DNA from: an uncultured Prevotella sp.
GTDB lineage: Bacteria > Bacteroidota > Bacteroidia > Bacteroidales > Bacteroidaceae
Assembly (NCBI GenBank): GCA_944320235.1
Contig: CALUGQ010000007.1
Location: forward strand, 1 to 64,000
Length of the DNA stretch: 64,000 bases
Direction: 5' to 3'
Shown here piece by piece: positions 36,192 through 44,042 of the stretch. Within the stretch, counting starts at the first letter, position 1; every line of letters begins with the position of its first letter. A model generated the notes under the pieces. The model was not told the origin of the DNA. It did not search any database and saw only the letters and a program-made list of their open reading frames with translations. Made by a program: the position numbers and the translations under genes.

Positions 36192-37232
36192 ATGTTGGCA
36201 TACACTTACATAGAGAAAGGCCGCTTCGAGCTTCGCGAAAAGCCGCGGCCTGTGATTCGGGACGGGCGCGATGCCATCGTCCGCGTCACGCTCGCGAGCA
36301 TCTGCACGAGCGACCTCCACATAAAGCACGGCAGCGTGCCGCGCGCCGTGCCGGGCATAACCGTCGGCCACGAGATGGTGGGCGTGGTCGAAGAGGCCGG
36401 CCCCGGCGTCACGAATGTGCGCCCGGGCGACCGCGTGGTGGTCAACGTCGAGACCTACTGCGGCCACTGCTACTTCTGCGAGCATGGCTATGTGAACAAC
36501 TGCACCGACCCCGACGGTGGCTGGGCCTTGGGCTGCCGCATCGACGGGGGGCAGGCGGAGTATGTCCGTGTGCCTTACGCCGACTGCGGGCTCACGCCCA
36601 TCCCTCCCTCGGTGAGCGACGAGCAGGCCCTCTTCGTGGGCGATGTGCTCGCCACGGGCTACTGGGCCGCAGGCATATCCGGCATCAATCCCGGCGACAC
36701 CGTGCTCATCATAGGGGCCGGCCCGACGGGCATCTGCACGCTGCTCTGCGCCATGCTGAAGCAGCCCGGGCGCATCGTGGTCTGCGAGGAGGACCCCGTG
36801 CGCCGCAGTTTCGTGGCCCGCCATTATTCCGGTGTCATCGTCACCGACGCCCGCTCGTGCAAGGAGTGCGTGCTCTCCGAGAGTGCCCACGGCGGCGCCG
36901 ACGTCGTCTTCGAGGTGGCCGGCGGCCGCGACACGTTCCGCATGGCCTGGGACTGCGCCCGGCCAAACGCCGTGGTGACGGTCGTCGCGCTCTACGACGA
37001 GCCGCAGGTGCTGCCACTTCCCGATATGTACGGCAAGAACCTTACGTTCAAGACGGGCGGTGTCGACGGCTGCCACTGCGCCGAGATACTGCGCCTCATT
37101 GCCGAGGGGCGCATCGACACCACGCCCCTTATCACCCACCGCTTCCCCCTCGGCGACATAGAGCGGGCCTACAGCCTCTTTGAGAGCCACGCCGACGGCG
37201 TGATGAAGGTGGCCATTGCGCCCCGCGCCTGA
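36192..37232 (+). CDS. Zinc-dependent alcohol dehydrogenase (MDR family)
   Basis: 346 residues. Catalytic zinc ligands are in SICTSDLHIKHG (Cys) and VGHEMVGVVEEAG (His-Glu). The structural-zinc lobe is CGHCYFCEHGYVNNC with four Cys. The Rossmann fold begins VLIIGAGPTGICTLL (~176-190). GYWAAGISGINPGDT precedes it. This matches tdh/adh-type enzymes that oxidise primary or secondary alcohols or polyols with NAD(P). Substrate is not determinable. The frame is open from 36021 inside murI, but ATG 36192 after AT-rich CATCATACATC fits family length. Confidence 0.9.
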   Translation: MLAYTYIEKGRFELREKPRPVIRDGRDAIVRVTLASICTSDLHIKHGSVPRAVPGITVGHEMVGVVEEAGPGVTNVRPGDRVVVNVETYCGHCYFCEHGYVNNCTDPDGGWALGCRIDGGQAEYVRVPYADCGLTPIPPSVSDEQALFVGDVLATGYWAAGISGINPGDTVLIIGAGPTGICTLLCAMLKQPGRIVVCEEDPVRRSFVARHYSGVIVTDARSCKECVLSESAHGGADVVFEVAGGRDTFRMAWDCARPNAVVTVVALYDEPQVLPLPDMYGKNLTFKTGGVDGCHCAEILRLIAEGRIDTTPLITHRFPLGDIERAYSLFESHADGVMKVAIAPRA

Positions 37233-37296
37233 GGCCCGCCGCGCATCCGGGGCTGCCCCATGCCCGCCGGCGCGAGGCGTGCTGGCCCGCAGGGGC

Positions 37297-37338
37297 GCAA
37301 AAGGGGCCAGGCACAACGGCGTGCCTGGCCCCTTTTGC
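37297..37338. terminator. Strong bidirectional hairpin, possible degenerate two-unit GGCC element
   Basis: Perfect 17-bp stem GCAAAAGGGGCCAGGCA (37297-37313) with its complement at 37322-37338 and an 8-base loop, between convergent genes. Arms end in A4/T4, so it is a good terminator. Its two GGCC cores are 22 bp apart (37305, 37327), as in the phased element family, but brackets are absent. Confidence 0.8.
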
Positions 37339-37400
37339 TGCTAGCCTTTCCCCACCGGCCCGGCGGCTGCAGCCTCCGTGGCGGCCTGCGTAGGGCCGTG

Positions 37401-38306
37401 TCAGTATATGGTTCCCACTATCTTCTTGTGCTTTATCAAGTCAGAGGTGCCGTTGCCCGGGTAGTGCATCCCGGCGGTGAGCAGCCCGTTGGCGCGCGCG
37501 TAGTTGGTGAACTTCAGCCTCGTCTCAATCGCCCGGCGGCGGTCCATGTCATAGTCGGGGCAGATGCGCAGGTCTTCGAGCTGCAGGCTGAGCCCGTGGA
37601 ACAGGTCGCCCACTATGAGCAGGCGGCCCTTCTGGTAGGCGGTGTGGCCCGGGGTGTGGCCCGGTGCGGCCATCGGCACGATGCCGAGCGGCAGCTGCTG
37701 CGAGTGCTCGAAGCGGTGCAGGCGGCCTTCATAGGCGCGCATCGCCGTGGCGGCAGGGCCGTCGGGGTCGCCGTTTGTGACCCAGTAGTCGTATTCCTGC
37801 CGCGGCACGTATACCTCGGCGCGGCCGAATGCAGCCTTGCCGCCGGTGGTCATGCCCCCGATGTGGTCGTTGTGGAAGTGGGTTATGAACAGGTAGTCGA
37901 TGCTGTCGGGCGCGATGCCGGCCTCGGCCAGCCGCTCCATGAGCTTGCCCCCTTTCTCCGTGCCGTTGCCGGTGTCGAAGAGTGCGCGCTTGCCCTGTGT
38001 CTCTATGATGAAGCAGCTTACCGACGCCTCCACCTTGCCTGCTGGCGACAGGGCCTCGACGAGGGCCGAGTCTTCCTTGCCGTAGAACAGTTTGTTGGGC
38101 ATGAACTTGGGCTCTGCGTTGTCCTTTATGGCGATAAGGGTCATCGTCGAGTCCACGTTAGTGCGGTAAACCGCCTCCATCCCGGTTGCGGCGGAGTCCT
38201 TCCCGCCGGCCTTGCCGGCCCCGCCCCCGGCCTTGCCTGTGCAGGCCAGCGCCATCGAGGCGGCTGCGGCCAGTGCCAGCAGCATTGTGGCTTTGTTTCG
38301 TTTCAT
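37401..38306 (-). CDS. MBL-fold metallo-hydrolase lipoprotein
   Basis: 301 residues. Lipoprotein signal MKRNKATMLLALAAAASMALA-C followed by a flexible Gly/Lys linker (GKAGGGAGKAGGKDS). The metallo-beta-lactamase motif FITHFHNDHIGGM (~141-153) gives the two-metal HxHxDH site; further ligands are in APGHTPGHTAY and AGMHYP. MBL lipoproteins of this type include lactonases and phosphonate or thiol hydrolases; the reaction is unknown. It is last in the rbfA - LolE-like - MBL minus-strand operon, 58 bases after the permease gene. Confidence 0.88.
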   Translation of the reverse strand: MKRNKATMLLALAAAASMALACTGKAGGGAGKAGGKDSAATGMEAVYRTNVDSTMTLIAIKDNAEPKFMPNKLFYGKEDSALVEALSPAGKVEASVSCFIIETQGKRALFDTGNGTEKGGKLMERLAEAGIAPDSIDYLFITHFHNDHIGGMTTGGKAAFGRAEVYVPRQEYDYWVTNGDPDGPAATAMRAYEGRLHRFEHSQQLPLGIVPMAAPGHTPGHTAYQKGRLLIVGDLFHGLSLQLEDLRICPDYDMDRRRAIETRLKFTNYARANGLLTAGMHYPGNGTSDLIKHKKIVGTIY

Positions 38307-38364
38307 ATCTTTGTCGTTGTGATTAGGCTGTCGTTGCGGTTTGGGCTTGCGCCCTTGCGGCGGT

Positions 38365-39591
38365 TCAGAGCAGGCGGCGGGCGAAGTAGCGCACCGGGTA
38401 CCACACGGCCGTGAAGCCTACGGCCAGCACCGTGGCGAAGATGAGGGCCACGTCTTCCGGGTGTACGCTCACGGGGTAGGCGTCGACGATGAACGAGCCG
38501 CTCGAGCGGCCCAGGCCCACCAGCCCGTACTGCTGTTGCAGCCAGCAGAGCAGCAGGCCCGCGGCGATGCCGGCCGTGGCCCCGATGGCCGATATCATGC
38601 GCCCCTCGAAGAGGAATATGCGCGTTATCTGCCTGTCGGTGGCGCCGAGGTTGCGCAGGGTGGCCACGTCGGCCTTCTTGTCTATGATGAGCATGGAGAG
38701 GCTGCCGATGATGTTGAAGCACGCCACGGCCAGTATGAACGTCAGGAAGATGTAGGCTATGAGCTTCTCTATCTTCATTATCCTGAACGTGTCTTCCTGC
38801 TGCTCGAAGCGGTCTTTCACCGTGAACCTGCCGCCGGCTATCTCCTTTATCTCCTCTTTCACGGCGTCGAAGTCGCTCCCCGGCCTCAGCCTCAGCTCAA
38901 GGGCGGAGACCATGCCCTGCTGCCCGAACAGGCGGCGGGCGAAGGCTATGGGTGCGAGCACGTAGTTCTTGTCGTACTTGGCCTGCTGTACGCTGAAGAG
39001 CACCCCCGGCGAATAGAGCTCGCCGGCCACGAAACCGTCGGTGGGGTTGGCCATGTTGAGCTGCCCTTCGCGCCTTGGCGCGTAGACGGCCAGCGGCCCC
39101 TGGAAGCGGTAGCCCGTGCCGAGCGCCTCGGCCACTCGTATGCCCAGTATGCCGTAGTCAAGGCCGCCGGCGTGCAGCCCGTACTCGCCTTCGCCCACGA
39201 GTATCTCGCGTATGTGGGTGAGGCTGTCGAAGTTGTCGGCCACTCCCTTCACCGTGACCATGGCCTGCCGTTCGCCGTAGGTCACGAGGGCCATGTCCTC
39301 TACGGTCTCCGTGGCCACTTCAACCTCGGGCAGCTGCCTTATGCGCGTGAGCGCGGGGTCGTCGGCGGGCGCCGTCTTGCCCACGGCTGGCGCCACCTTG
39401 AGCTGCGGGTCGAAGGCTGTGAAGAGCGACGCCACGAGGTCGTGGAAGCCGTTGAAGACGCTCAGCGTCACCACCAGGGCCATCGTGGCCACCGCCACGC
39501 CCACCATGCTTATGCCGCTGATCACGTTGATGGCGTGCGTGCTCTTCTTCGAGAAGAGGTATCTGCGCGCTATGTAGAACGGGAAGTTCAT
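38365..39591 (-). CDS. FtsX/LolC-E-like ABC transporter permease
   Basis: 408 residues. One N-terminal membrane helix (NVISGISMVGVAVATMALVV), a ~200-residue periplasmic MacB-type core domain, then three C-terminal helices (LIAYIFLTFILAVACFNIIGSL, ISAIGATAGIAAGLLLCWL, DVALIFATVLAVGFTAVW). The layout and the IAxRYLFSKKS start match LolC/LolE, which extract lipoproteins from the inner membrane together with the LolD ATPase. No ATPase gene is adjacent. Start overlaps the rbfA stop by four bases (ATGA). Confidence 0.88.
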   Translation of the reverse strand: MNFPFYIARRYLFSKKSTHAINVISGISMVGVAVATMALVVTLSVFNGFHDLVASLFTAFDPQLKVAPAVGKTAPADDPALTRIRQLPEVEVATETVEDMALVTYGERQAMVTVKGVADNFDSLTHIREILVGEGEYGLHAGGLDYGILGIRVAEALGTGYRFQGPLAVYAPRREGQLNMANPTDGFVAGELYSPGVLFSVQQAKYDKNYVLAPIAFARRLFGQQGMVSALELRLRPGSDFDAVKEEIKEIAGGRFTVKDRFEQQEDTFRIMKIEKLIAYIFLTFILAVACFNIIGSLSMLIIDKKADVATLRNLGATDRQITRIFLFEGRMISAIGATAGIAAGLLLCWLQQQYGLVGLGRSSGSFIVDAYPVSVHPEDVALIFATVLAVGFTAVWYPVRYFARRLL

Positions 39592-39923
39592 TGCTTCAGC
39601 AGCTCGTCGATGTGTTCGATGTAGTCAAGCGAGTCGTCGATGAAGAAGCGCAGCTCCGGCACTATGCGCAGCTGGAAGCGCACGCGCGTCCCGAGCTCGT
39701 AGCGTATGGTCTTCTCGTTGGCGCGGATGGCGGCCAGTATCTCCTCGCCGCGGCTGCTGGGGAATATGCTTATGTAGGCCGTGCAGACGCTGAGGTCGGG
39801 CGACACGCGCACGCGCGTCACCGATACCATCACGCCGTGGGTGGCCCTTGTCTGCCCCTGGAATATGAGGCTCAGCTCCTTTTGCAGCAGCCTGGCCACC
39901 TTGTTCTGTCTTGTCTCTTGCAT
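39588..39923 (-). CDS. rbfA: 30S ribosome-binding factor RbfA
   Basis: 111 residues, single KH domain. RbfA binds the 16S 5' helix during late 30S maturation, important in the cold. Family blocks are RQNKVARLLQKELSLIF (4-20), VSVTRVRVSPDLSVCTAYISIF and LRIVPELRFFIDDSLDYIEHIDELL. The frame is open far upstream (to 40403) through the tRNA-Arg gene, so the start is set at MQETRQNK, 32 bases after a full-consensus promoter. It is translationally coupled to the permease gene. Confidence 0.95.
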   Translation of the reverse strand: MQETRQNKVARLLQKELSLIFQGQTRATHGVMVSVTRVRVSPDLSVCTAYISIFPSSRGEEILAAIRANEKTIRYELGTRVRFQLRIVPELRFFIDDSLDYIEHIDELLKQ

Positions 39924-39955
39924 CTTTGTCTGTGTCTTGGGTGTTGTTTTGACCA

Positions 39956-39986
39956 CAAAGTTACACCAAATGGGGCGAAACTCAAA
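39956..39986 (-). promoter_or_regulatory. Promoter of rbfA operon
   Basis: Minus strand TTTG (complement of 39983-39986), 19-base spacer, TAACTTTG (complement of 39956-39963): exact consensus, back to back with the tRNA-Arg promoter. Confidence 0.9.
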
Positions 39987-40003
39987 AATAAACTCCCTTT
40001 TTT

Positions 40004-40034
40004 TTTGCTTTTCGGCTGATTTGCTGTATCTTTG
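40004..40034 (+). promoter_or_regulatory. Promoter of tRNA-Arg
   Basis: TTTG at 40004-40007, 19-base spacer, TATCTTTG at 40027-40034. The -33 boxes of this and the rbfA promoter are only 17 bases apart. Confidence 0.9.
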
Positions 40035-40052
40035 CAAGCTGAAAAACGTGTT

Positions 40053-40124
40053 GCCCTGATAGTTCAATGGATAGAACAACTCTCTCCTAAAGAGTAGATC
40101 CGAGTTCGATTCTCGGTCGGGGTA
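40053..40124 (+). tRNA. tRNA-Arg (anticodon CCT)
   Basis: 72-nt cloverleaf. Acceptor GCCCTGA/TCGGGGT with discriminator A, anticodon stem ACTCT/AGAGT enclosing loop CTCCTAA (anticodon CCT), T arm CCGAG TTCGATT CTCGG. CCA is not encoded. It reads AGG codons. Confidence 0.96.
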
Positions 40125-40236
40125 CTTACCGTTACGCTTCCCCGCAGCTTTTTCCCTGTTCCCCGGTGGCGGCCTGTGCGGCCGCCTGCAAGGGCGTGCG
40201 CCCGCTTGGCGTGGGCTTGCCTGCGCCGCCGTTGGT

Positions 40237-40410
40237 GTAAAGACATTTCGCACCGTGCGGCCTGCCGTGCCGCCGTGCTTCCCGAGCGCGTTTGCGATAT
40301 GGGCCGCCCGGCACGGCGGAACGGGCCGTTCCACCGTGCGGAATGGCCCGTTTCGCCGCGCAGTATGGCCCGTTCCGCGCGGCTCCCCGGTGCGTGTAAA
40401 CATTTATTGC
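40237..40410 (-). repeat. Phased GGCC palindrome element H (inverted)
   Basis: Bracket motifs in reverse orientation: GTAAAGACATTTCGC (40237-40251) and GTAAACATTTATTGC (40396-40410). The right bracket contains the TAA stop codon of the sirtuin gene. Three cores lie at 40324, 40345 and 40367 (steps 21 and 22 bp), for example GCGGAATGGCCCGTTTCGCC. Confidence 0.8.
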
Positions 40411-41108
40411 GCCACGCCCAGCTCCGCCGCCAGTTCCCTCATGCCCTCCGACGCGCCTTTCATTATGTGCCTGAAGCGCCGGCCCGAGGCTGCCATGACG
40501 GGCTTCGGGTCGATGAGGTATATGGGCGCCCCGGGCTTGGCGTAGTGCACCAGCCCTGCCGCAGGGTAGACGTTGAGCGACGTGCCGATGATTATCAGCA
40601 TGTCGGCCTGGCTCACCGCCTCGGCCGCAGGCTCTATCATGGGCACCGCCTCGCCGAAGAACACTATGAAGGGGCGCAGCAGCGAGCCGTCGCCGGCCAG
40701 CGTGCCGGGCTCCACCTCGCAGTCGGCGGCCGTCAGCGTGCGTATGTAGCGCGCGTCGTAGGGGTCGCGACTGGAGCACACTTTCATCAGCTCGCCGTGC
40801 AGGTGTATCACCCTCGACGAGCCGGCCTGCTCGTGCAGGTTGTCAACGTTCTGCGTGACCACGGTCACGTCGTACCCCCTCTCAAGCGCGGCCACGAGCC
40901 TGTGGCCCTCGTTGGGGCTGGCGGCCGCCAGCTGCCTGCGCCGCTCGTTGTAGAATCTTGTCACGAGCGCCGGGTCGGCCAGCCAGCCCTCGTGCGACGC
41001 CACCTGCTGCACCGGGTACTCCTCCCACAGCCCGCCCGCGTCGCGGAATGTCTTGAGGCCGCTCTCTGCCGACATGCCGGCCCCTGTAAGCACTGCAATC
41101 TTCTTCAT
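40404..41108 (-). CDS. Sir2-family NAD-dependent protein deacylase (class III-like)
   Basis: 234 residues from MKKIAVLTGAGMSAESGLKTFR (NAD-binding motif). TQNVDNLHEQAG and HLHGEL provide the catalytic His. FYNERRRQL places Tyr and Arg (YxxR) as in CobB/SIRT5, which favour succinyl- or malonyl-lysine. The zinc-ribbon cysteines of classical sirtuins are missing: only two isolated Cys (KVCSS, ADCEV) occur where two CxxC pairs are expected. The N-terminal in-frame extension to 41177 lacks conservation, so the ATG at 41108 is used. The stop codon is inside the bracket of element H. Confidence 0.9.
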   Translation of the reverse strand: MKKIAVLTGAGMSAESGLKTFRDAGGLWEEYPVQQVASHEGWLADPALVTRFYNERRRQLAAASPNEGHRLVAALERGYDVTVVTQNVDNLHEQAGSSRVIHLHGELMKVCSSRDPYDARYIRTLTAADCEVEPGTLAGDGSLLRPFIVFFGEAVPMIEPAAEAVSQADMLIIIGTSLNVYPAAGLVHYAKPGAPIYLIDPKPVMAASGRRFRHIMKGASEGMRELAAELGVAQ

Positions 41109-41225
41109 GTCTCTGTAGTTTTGTGGCAGGGGCGCGGGCGGCCAAGCAGGCGCGCCCGCGCTCTTAACAATGCACAAAAATAGTGATTTTTCGCGAAATA
41201 TGGGTGATGAATCGGATAAAATAAG

Positions 41226-41233
41226 TATCTTTG
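41226..41233 (+). promoter_or_regulatory. -7 element of the FKBP cluster
   Basis: TATCTTTG followed by CACG, 40 bases before the first FKBP gene. No clear -33 box at the usual spacing. Confidence 0.65.
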
Positions 41234-41273
41234 CACGCTTTCAAAAACAACTTACATATATAACAAGGACAAA

Positions 41274-41879
41274 ATGGACAAACTGAGCTACGCTTTGGGC
41301 CTGGGCATCGGGCGCCAGTTGGCGCAGATGGGCGCAGGCGGCATAGTCATAGACGACTTCTCCGCGGCGATAAGGGACGTGGTGACAGGCGGCAGCCTGA
41401 AGATGACCAACCGCGAGGCGCAGGCCATCGTGCAGGACTACTTCGCCCGCCAGGAAGAGAAACTCAGCGCCGAGCGCGCCGAGAAGGGCAAGGCCGCCCG
41501 TGAGGCAGGCGAGAAGTACCTGGCCGAGAACGCCGCCCGTGACGGCGTGGTGGTGCTGCCCAGCGGCCTGCAGTACAAGGTGATAAAGGAAGGCACGGGC
41601 CGCCGGCCCAAGGCCACCGACAGCGTGAAGTGCCACTACGAGGGATTCCTCACCGACGGCACACTCTTCGACAGCAGCCTGCAGCGCGGCGAGCCCGCCG
41701 TGTTCGGCCTGCAGCAGGTCATAGCCGGCTGGACCGAGGGCCTGCAGCTCATGCAGGAGGGGGCCAAGTACCGCTTCTTCATCCCCTATATGCTCGGCTA
41801 CGGCGAGTCGGGCGCGGGCCAGTCGATACCGCCTTACTCAGCCCTCGTGTTCGACGTGGAGCTGATAAAGGTGATGTGA
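41274..41879 (+). CDS. FKBP-type peptidyl-prolyl isomerase, cytoplasmic (FklB-like)
   Basis: 201 residues, no signal peptide. The N-terminal dimerisation segment (MDKLSYALGLGIGRQLAQMG, helices to ~95) is followed by the FKBP domain: LPSGLQYKVIKEGTGRRPKATDSVKCHYEGFLTDGTLFDSS through FGLQQVIAGWTEGLQLMQEGAKYRFFIP to ALVFDVELIKVM. It catalyses cis-trans isomerisation at proline. First of three consecutive FKBP genes that differ in targeting. Confidence 0.93.
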   Translation: MDKLSYALGLGIGRQLAQMGAGGIVIDDFSAAIRDVVTGGSLKMTNREAQAIVQDYFARQEEKLSAERAEKGKAAREAGEKYLAENAARDGVVVLPSGLQYKVIKEGTGRRPKATDSVKCHYEGFLTDGTLFDSSLQRGEPAVFGLQQVIAGWTEGLQLMQEGAKYRFFIPYMLGYGESGAGQSIPPYSALVFDVELIKVM

Positions 41880-41917
41880 GGCAGAAGCAAACAAGAAAAC
41901 GAAACAAAATAACAGCA

Positions 41918-42790
41918 ATGAAAAAGTTAACAGTTGTAGCCTCAGTGGCTATCGCGGCCGCCATCTTCACTTCGTGCGGCAATTCAACACCAAAAGCCAA
42001 CCTCAAGAGCGACATCGACTCCATGAGCTATGCCATCGGTATGGCGCAGACGCAGGGCCTGAAGGAATACCTCATCTACCGCATGGGCATCGACACAGCC
42101 TACGTGGATGAGTTCGTCAAGGGCGTGAACGTCGGCGCAAACGCAGGCGACGACAAGAAGAAAGCCGCCTACTACGCCGGCATACAGATAGGGCAGCAAA
42201 TCTCTACCCAGATGATCAAGGGCATCAACCACGAGGTGTTCGGCGACGACTCCACGCAGACCGTGTCGCTGAAGAACTTCATGGCAGGCTTCGTCAGCGG
42301 CTACACAGGCAAGAAGGGCCTCATGACCATGGACCAGGCAGGCCAGGTGGCACAGCTCAAGATGCAGCAGATAAAGACCAAGAGCATGGAGAAGATATAC
42401 GGCTCCAACCGCAAGAAGGGCGAGCAGTTCCTCGCCGAGAACGCGAAGAAGGAAGGCGTGAAGACGCTTCCCAGCGGAGTGCAGTACAAAGTCATCAAGG
42501 AAGGCACCGGGGCCATGCCCGCCGACACCTCGAAAGTGAAGGTGCACTACGAGGGCCGCACCATAGAGGGCAAGGTGTTCGACAGCTCCTACAAGCGCGG
42601 CGAGCCCGTGGAGATGCGCTGCAACCAGATGATAAAGGGCTGGACCGACGCGCTCACGCACATGCCCGCAGGCTCAGTGTGGGAGGTTTACATCCCACAG
42701 GAACTGGCATACGCCGAGCGTGAGGCTGGCGATATAAAGCCATTCTCGGCCCTGGTGTTCAAGATAGAGCTGATAGACGTAGTGAAATAA
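41918..42790 (+). CDS. FKBP-type peptidyl-prolyl isomerase lipoprotein
   Basis: 290 residues. Lipoprotein signal MKKLTVVASVAIAAAIFTS-C. The N-terminal helical region (SDIDSMSYAIGMAQTQGLKEYL...) parallels FkpA/Mip-like dimerisation domains, and the C-terminal FKBP domain runs from ~175 (LPSGVQYKVIKEGTG) to 290. Membrane-anchored Mip-like isomerases assist folding of exported proteins. Spaced 38 bases from the cytoplasmic paralog. Confidence 0.93.
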   Translation: MKKLTVVASVAIAAAIFTSCGNSTPKANLKSDIDSMSYAIGMAQTQGLKEYLIYRMGIDTAYVDEFVKGVNVGANAGDDKKKAAYYAGIQIGQQISTQMIKGINHEVFGDDSTQTVSLKNFMAGFVSGYTGKKGLMTMDQAGQVAQLKMQQIKTKSMEKIYGSNRKKGEQFLAENAKKEGVKTLPSGVQYKVIKEGTGAMPADTSKVKVHYEGRTIEGKVFDSSYKRGEPVEMRCNQMIKGWTDALTHMPAGSVWEVYIPQELAYAEREAGDIKPFSALVFKIELIDVVK

Positions 42791-42856
42791 CATAAGGAAA
42801 CAATCGTGGCAGAGGCGGATGCTCAATCCGCCTCTGCCCATTTCATACAGAAAGAC

Positions 42857-43798
42857 ATGAAGAAGACGCTTTTGTTGGCGCTCGCCGTGCTGGCCAGCGC
42901 AACCTTCAACGTGGCCTCCGCCGCGAAGAAAAAGAAGAAAGAGAAGAAAGAAGCCGCCCAGCCCGTGCAGCTGGCCACCTCGTCAGACACGCTGAGCTAC
43001 GCCATCGGCACCGTTATGACCAACGGGCTGATACCCTACCTCCAGCAGGCAGAGGGCATTGACACGGCCTACATGGCCGACTTCATACGCGGTTTCGATG
43101 AGATGATAAAGGCTGCCGACGACCCGAGGCTCAAGGCTTACTCGGCCGGCATGGGCATAGCCACGCGCCTCAAGGGCCAGATGCTCGCAGGCATGGAGAA
43201 GGAGTTCACCGACACACCCGACAGCATCGTGCCGCACATCGTGTTCCGTGCGTTCACCGACGCGCTCAAGGGCGACACCAGCGTGATGCGCCACGACGTG
43301 GCCGAGCTTACGTTCAAGGACAAGCGCGAGAGCAACAAGGCCGTAAAGGACGAGCGCCTCTACGGAGCCAACCGCCGCGCCGGCGAGCAGTTCCTGGCTG
43401 ATAACGCCAAGAAGGACAGTGTTGTCACGCTGCCCAGCGGCCTGCAATACAAGGTGATAGTCAAGGGAACGGGCGACGTGCCGAAGCTCACCGACCGCGT
43501 GCAGGTGAACTATGAGGGCCGGCTCGTGGACGGGACGGTGTTCGACAGCTCCTCGCGCCACGGCTCGAAGCCTGCCACCTTCCGTGCCGACCAGGTGATA
43601 AAGGGCTGGACCGAGGCCCTTACGATGATGCCTGTTGGCAGCAAGTGGCAGCTCTTCATACCCCAGGAGCTTGCTTACGGCAGCCGCGACGCAGGGCAGA
43701 TAAAGCCTTTCAGCGCGCTCATCTTCGACGTTGAGCTGGTAGGCATAGAGAAGGCCGCCCAGGGAGCGCGTAAGTCTGTTGACGAGAAGAAGAAGTAA
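42857..43798 (+). CDS. FKBP-type peptidyl-prolyl isomerase, periplasmic
   Basis: 313 residues. Signal peptide MKKTLLLALAVLASATFNVASA followed by a very basic stretch KKKKKEKKEAA. The DTLSYAIGTVMTNGLIPYL segment and the helical domain match the lipoprotein paralog; the FKBP domain runs from ~195 (LPSGLQYKVIVKGTGDVPK) to ~300, with a Lys-rich tail (KSVDEKKK). Absence of a lipobox suggests a soluble periplasmic form. Start set at the signal-peptide Met, 66 bases after the previous stop. Confidence 0.92.
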   Translation: MKKTLLLALAVLASATFNVASAAKKKKKEKKEAAQPVQLATSSDTLSYAIGTVMTNGLIPYLQQAEGIDTAYMADFIRGFDEMIKAADDPRLKAYSAGMGIATRLKGQMLAGMEKEFTDTPDSIVPHIVFRAFTDALKGDTSVMRHDVAELTFKDKRESNKAVKDERLYGANRRAGEQFLADNAKKDSVVTLPSGLQYKVIVKGTGDVPKLTDRVQVNYEGRLVDGTVFDSSSRHGSKPATFRADQVIKGWTEALTMMPVGSKWQLFIPQELAYGSRDAGQIKPFSALIFDVELVGIEKAAQGARKSVDEKKK

Positions 43799-43831
43799 GC
43801 GCCCCGCGCTTTGGGGCTTATTTCCGGCCAG

Positions 43832-43890
43832 GCGCCGGCCGGCAGGACGGGGCATGCGTGTGCTGCCGCCGTGGGCCTGCCGGCCGGCGC
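43832..43890. repeat. Long inverted repeat after the FKBP cluster
   Basis: Perfect 15-bp arms GCGCCGGCCGGCAGG (43832-43846) and CCTGCCGGCCGGCGC (43876-43890) around a 29-base loop. Possible terminator or protein-binding site; not preceded by a T tract. Confidence 0.6.
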
Positions 43891-44008
43891 TTTCCCATTG
43901 CTGCGCCCGCGTCGCGTCGGCGTGGCATCGTGGCCTTGCCCGCCCCGGCAAGGCCACTTTTTTCAGCAAGTTTAACGCTCCGCCCGGTTCAGGACGCCCA
44001 AAACAGAG

Positions 44009-44016
44009 TACCTTTG
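44009..44016 (+). promoter_or_regulatory. -7 element of the MATE gene
   Basis: TACCTTTG followed by CACC, 26 bases before the ATG. Confidence 0.65.
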
Positions 44017-44042
44017 CACCTGTTTAGGGCATTGTATTCAGC

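Noticed and set aside
39588..40403. 271-codon minus frame extending rbfA through the tRNA-Arg gene
   Set aside because: The upstream part is antisense to tRNA-Arg and repeat element H; rbfA starts at 39923 after its promoter.
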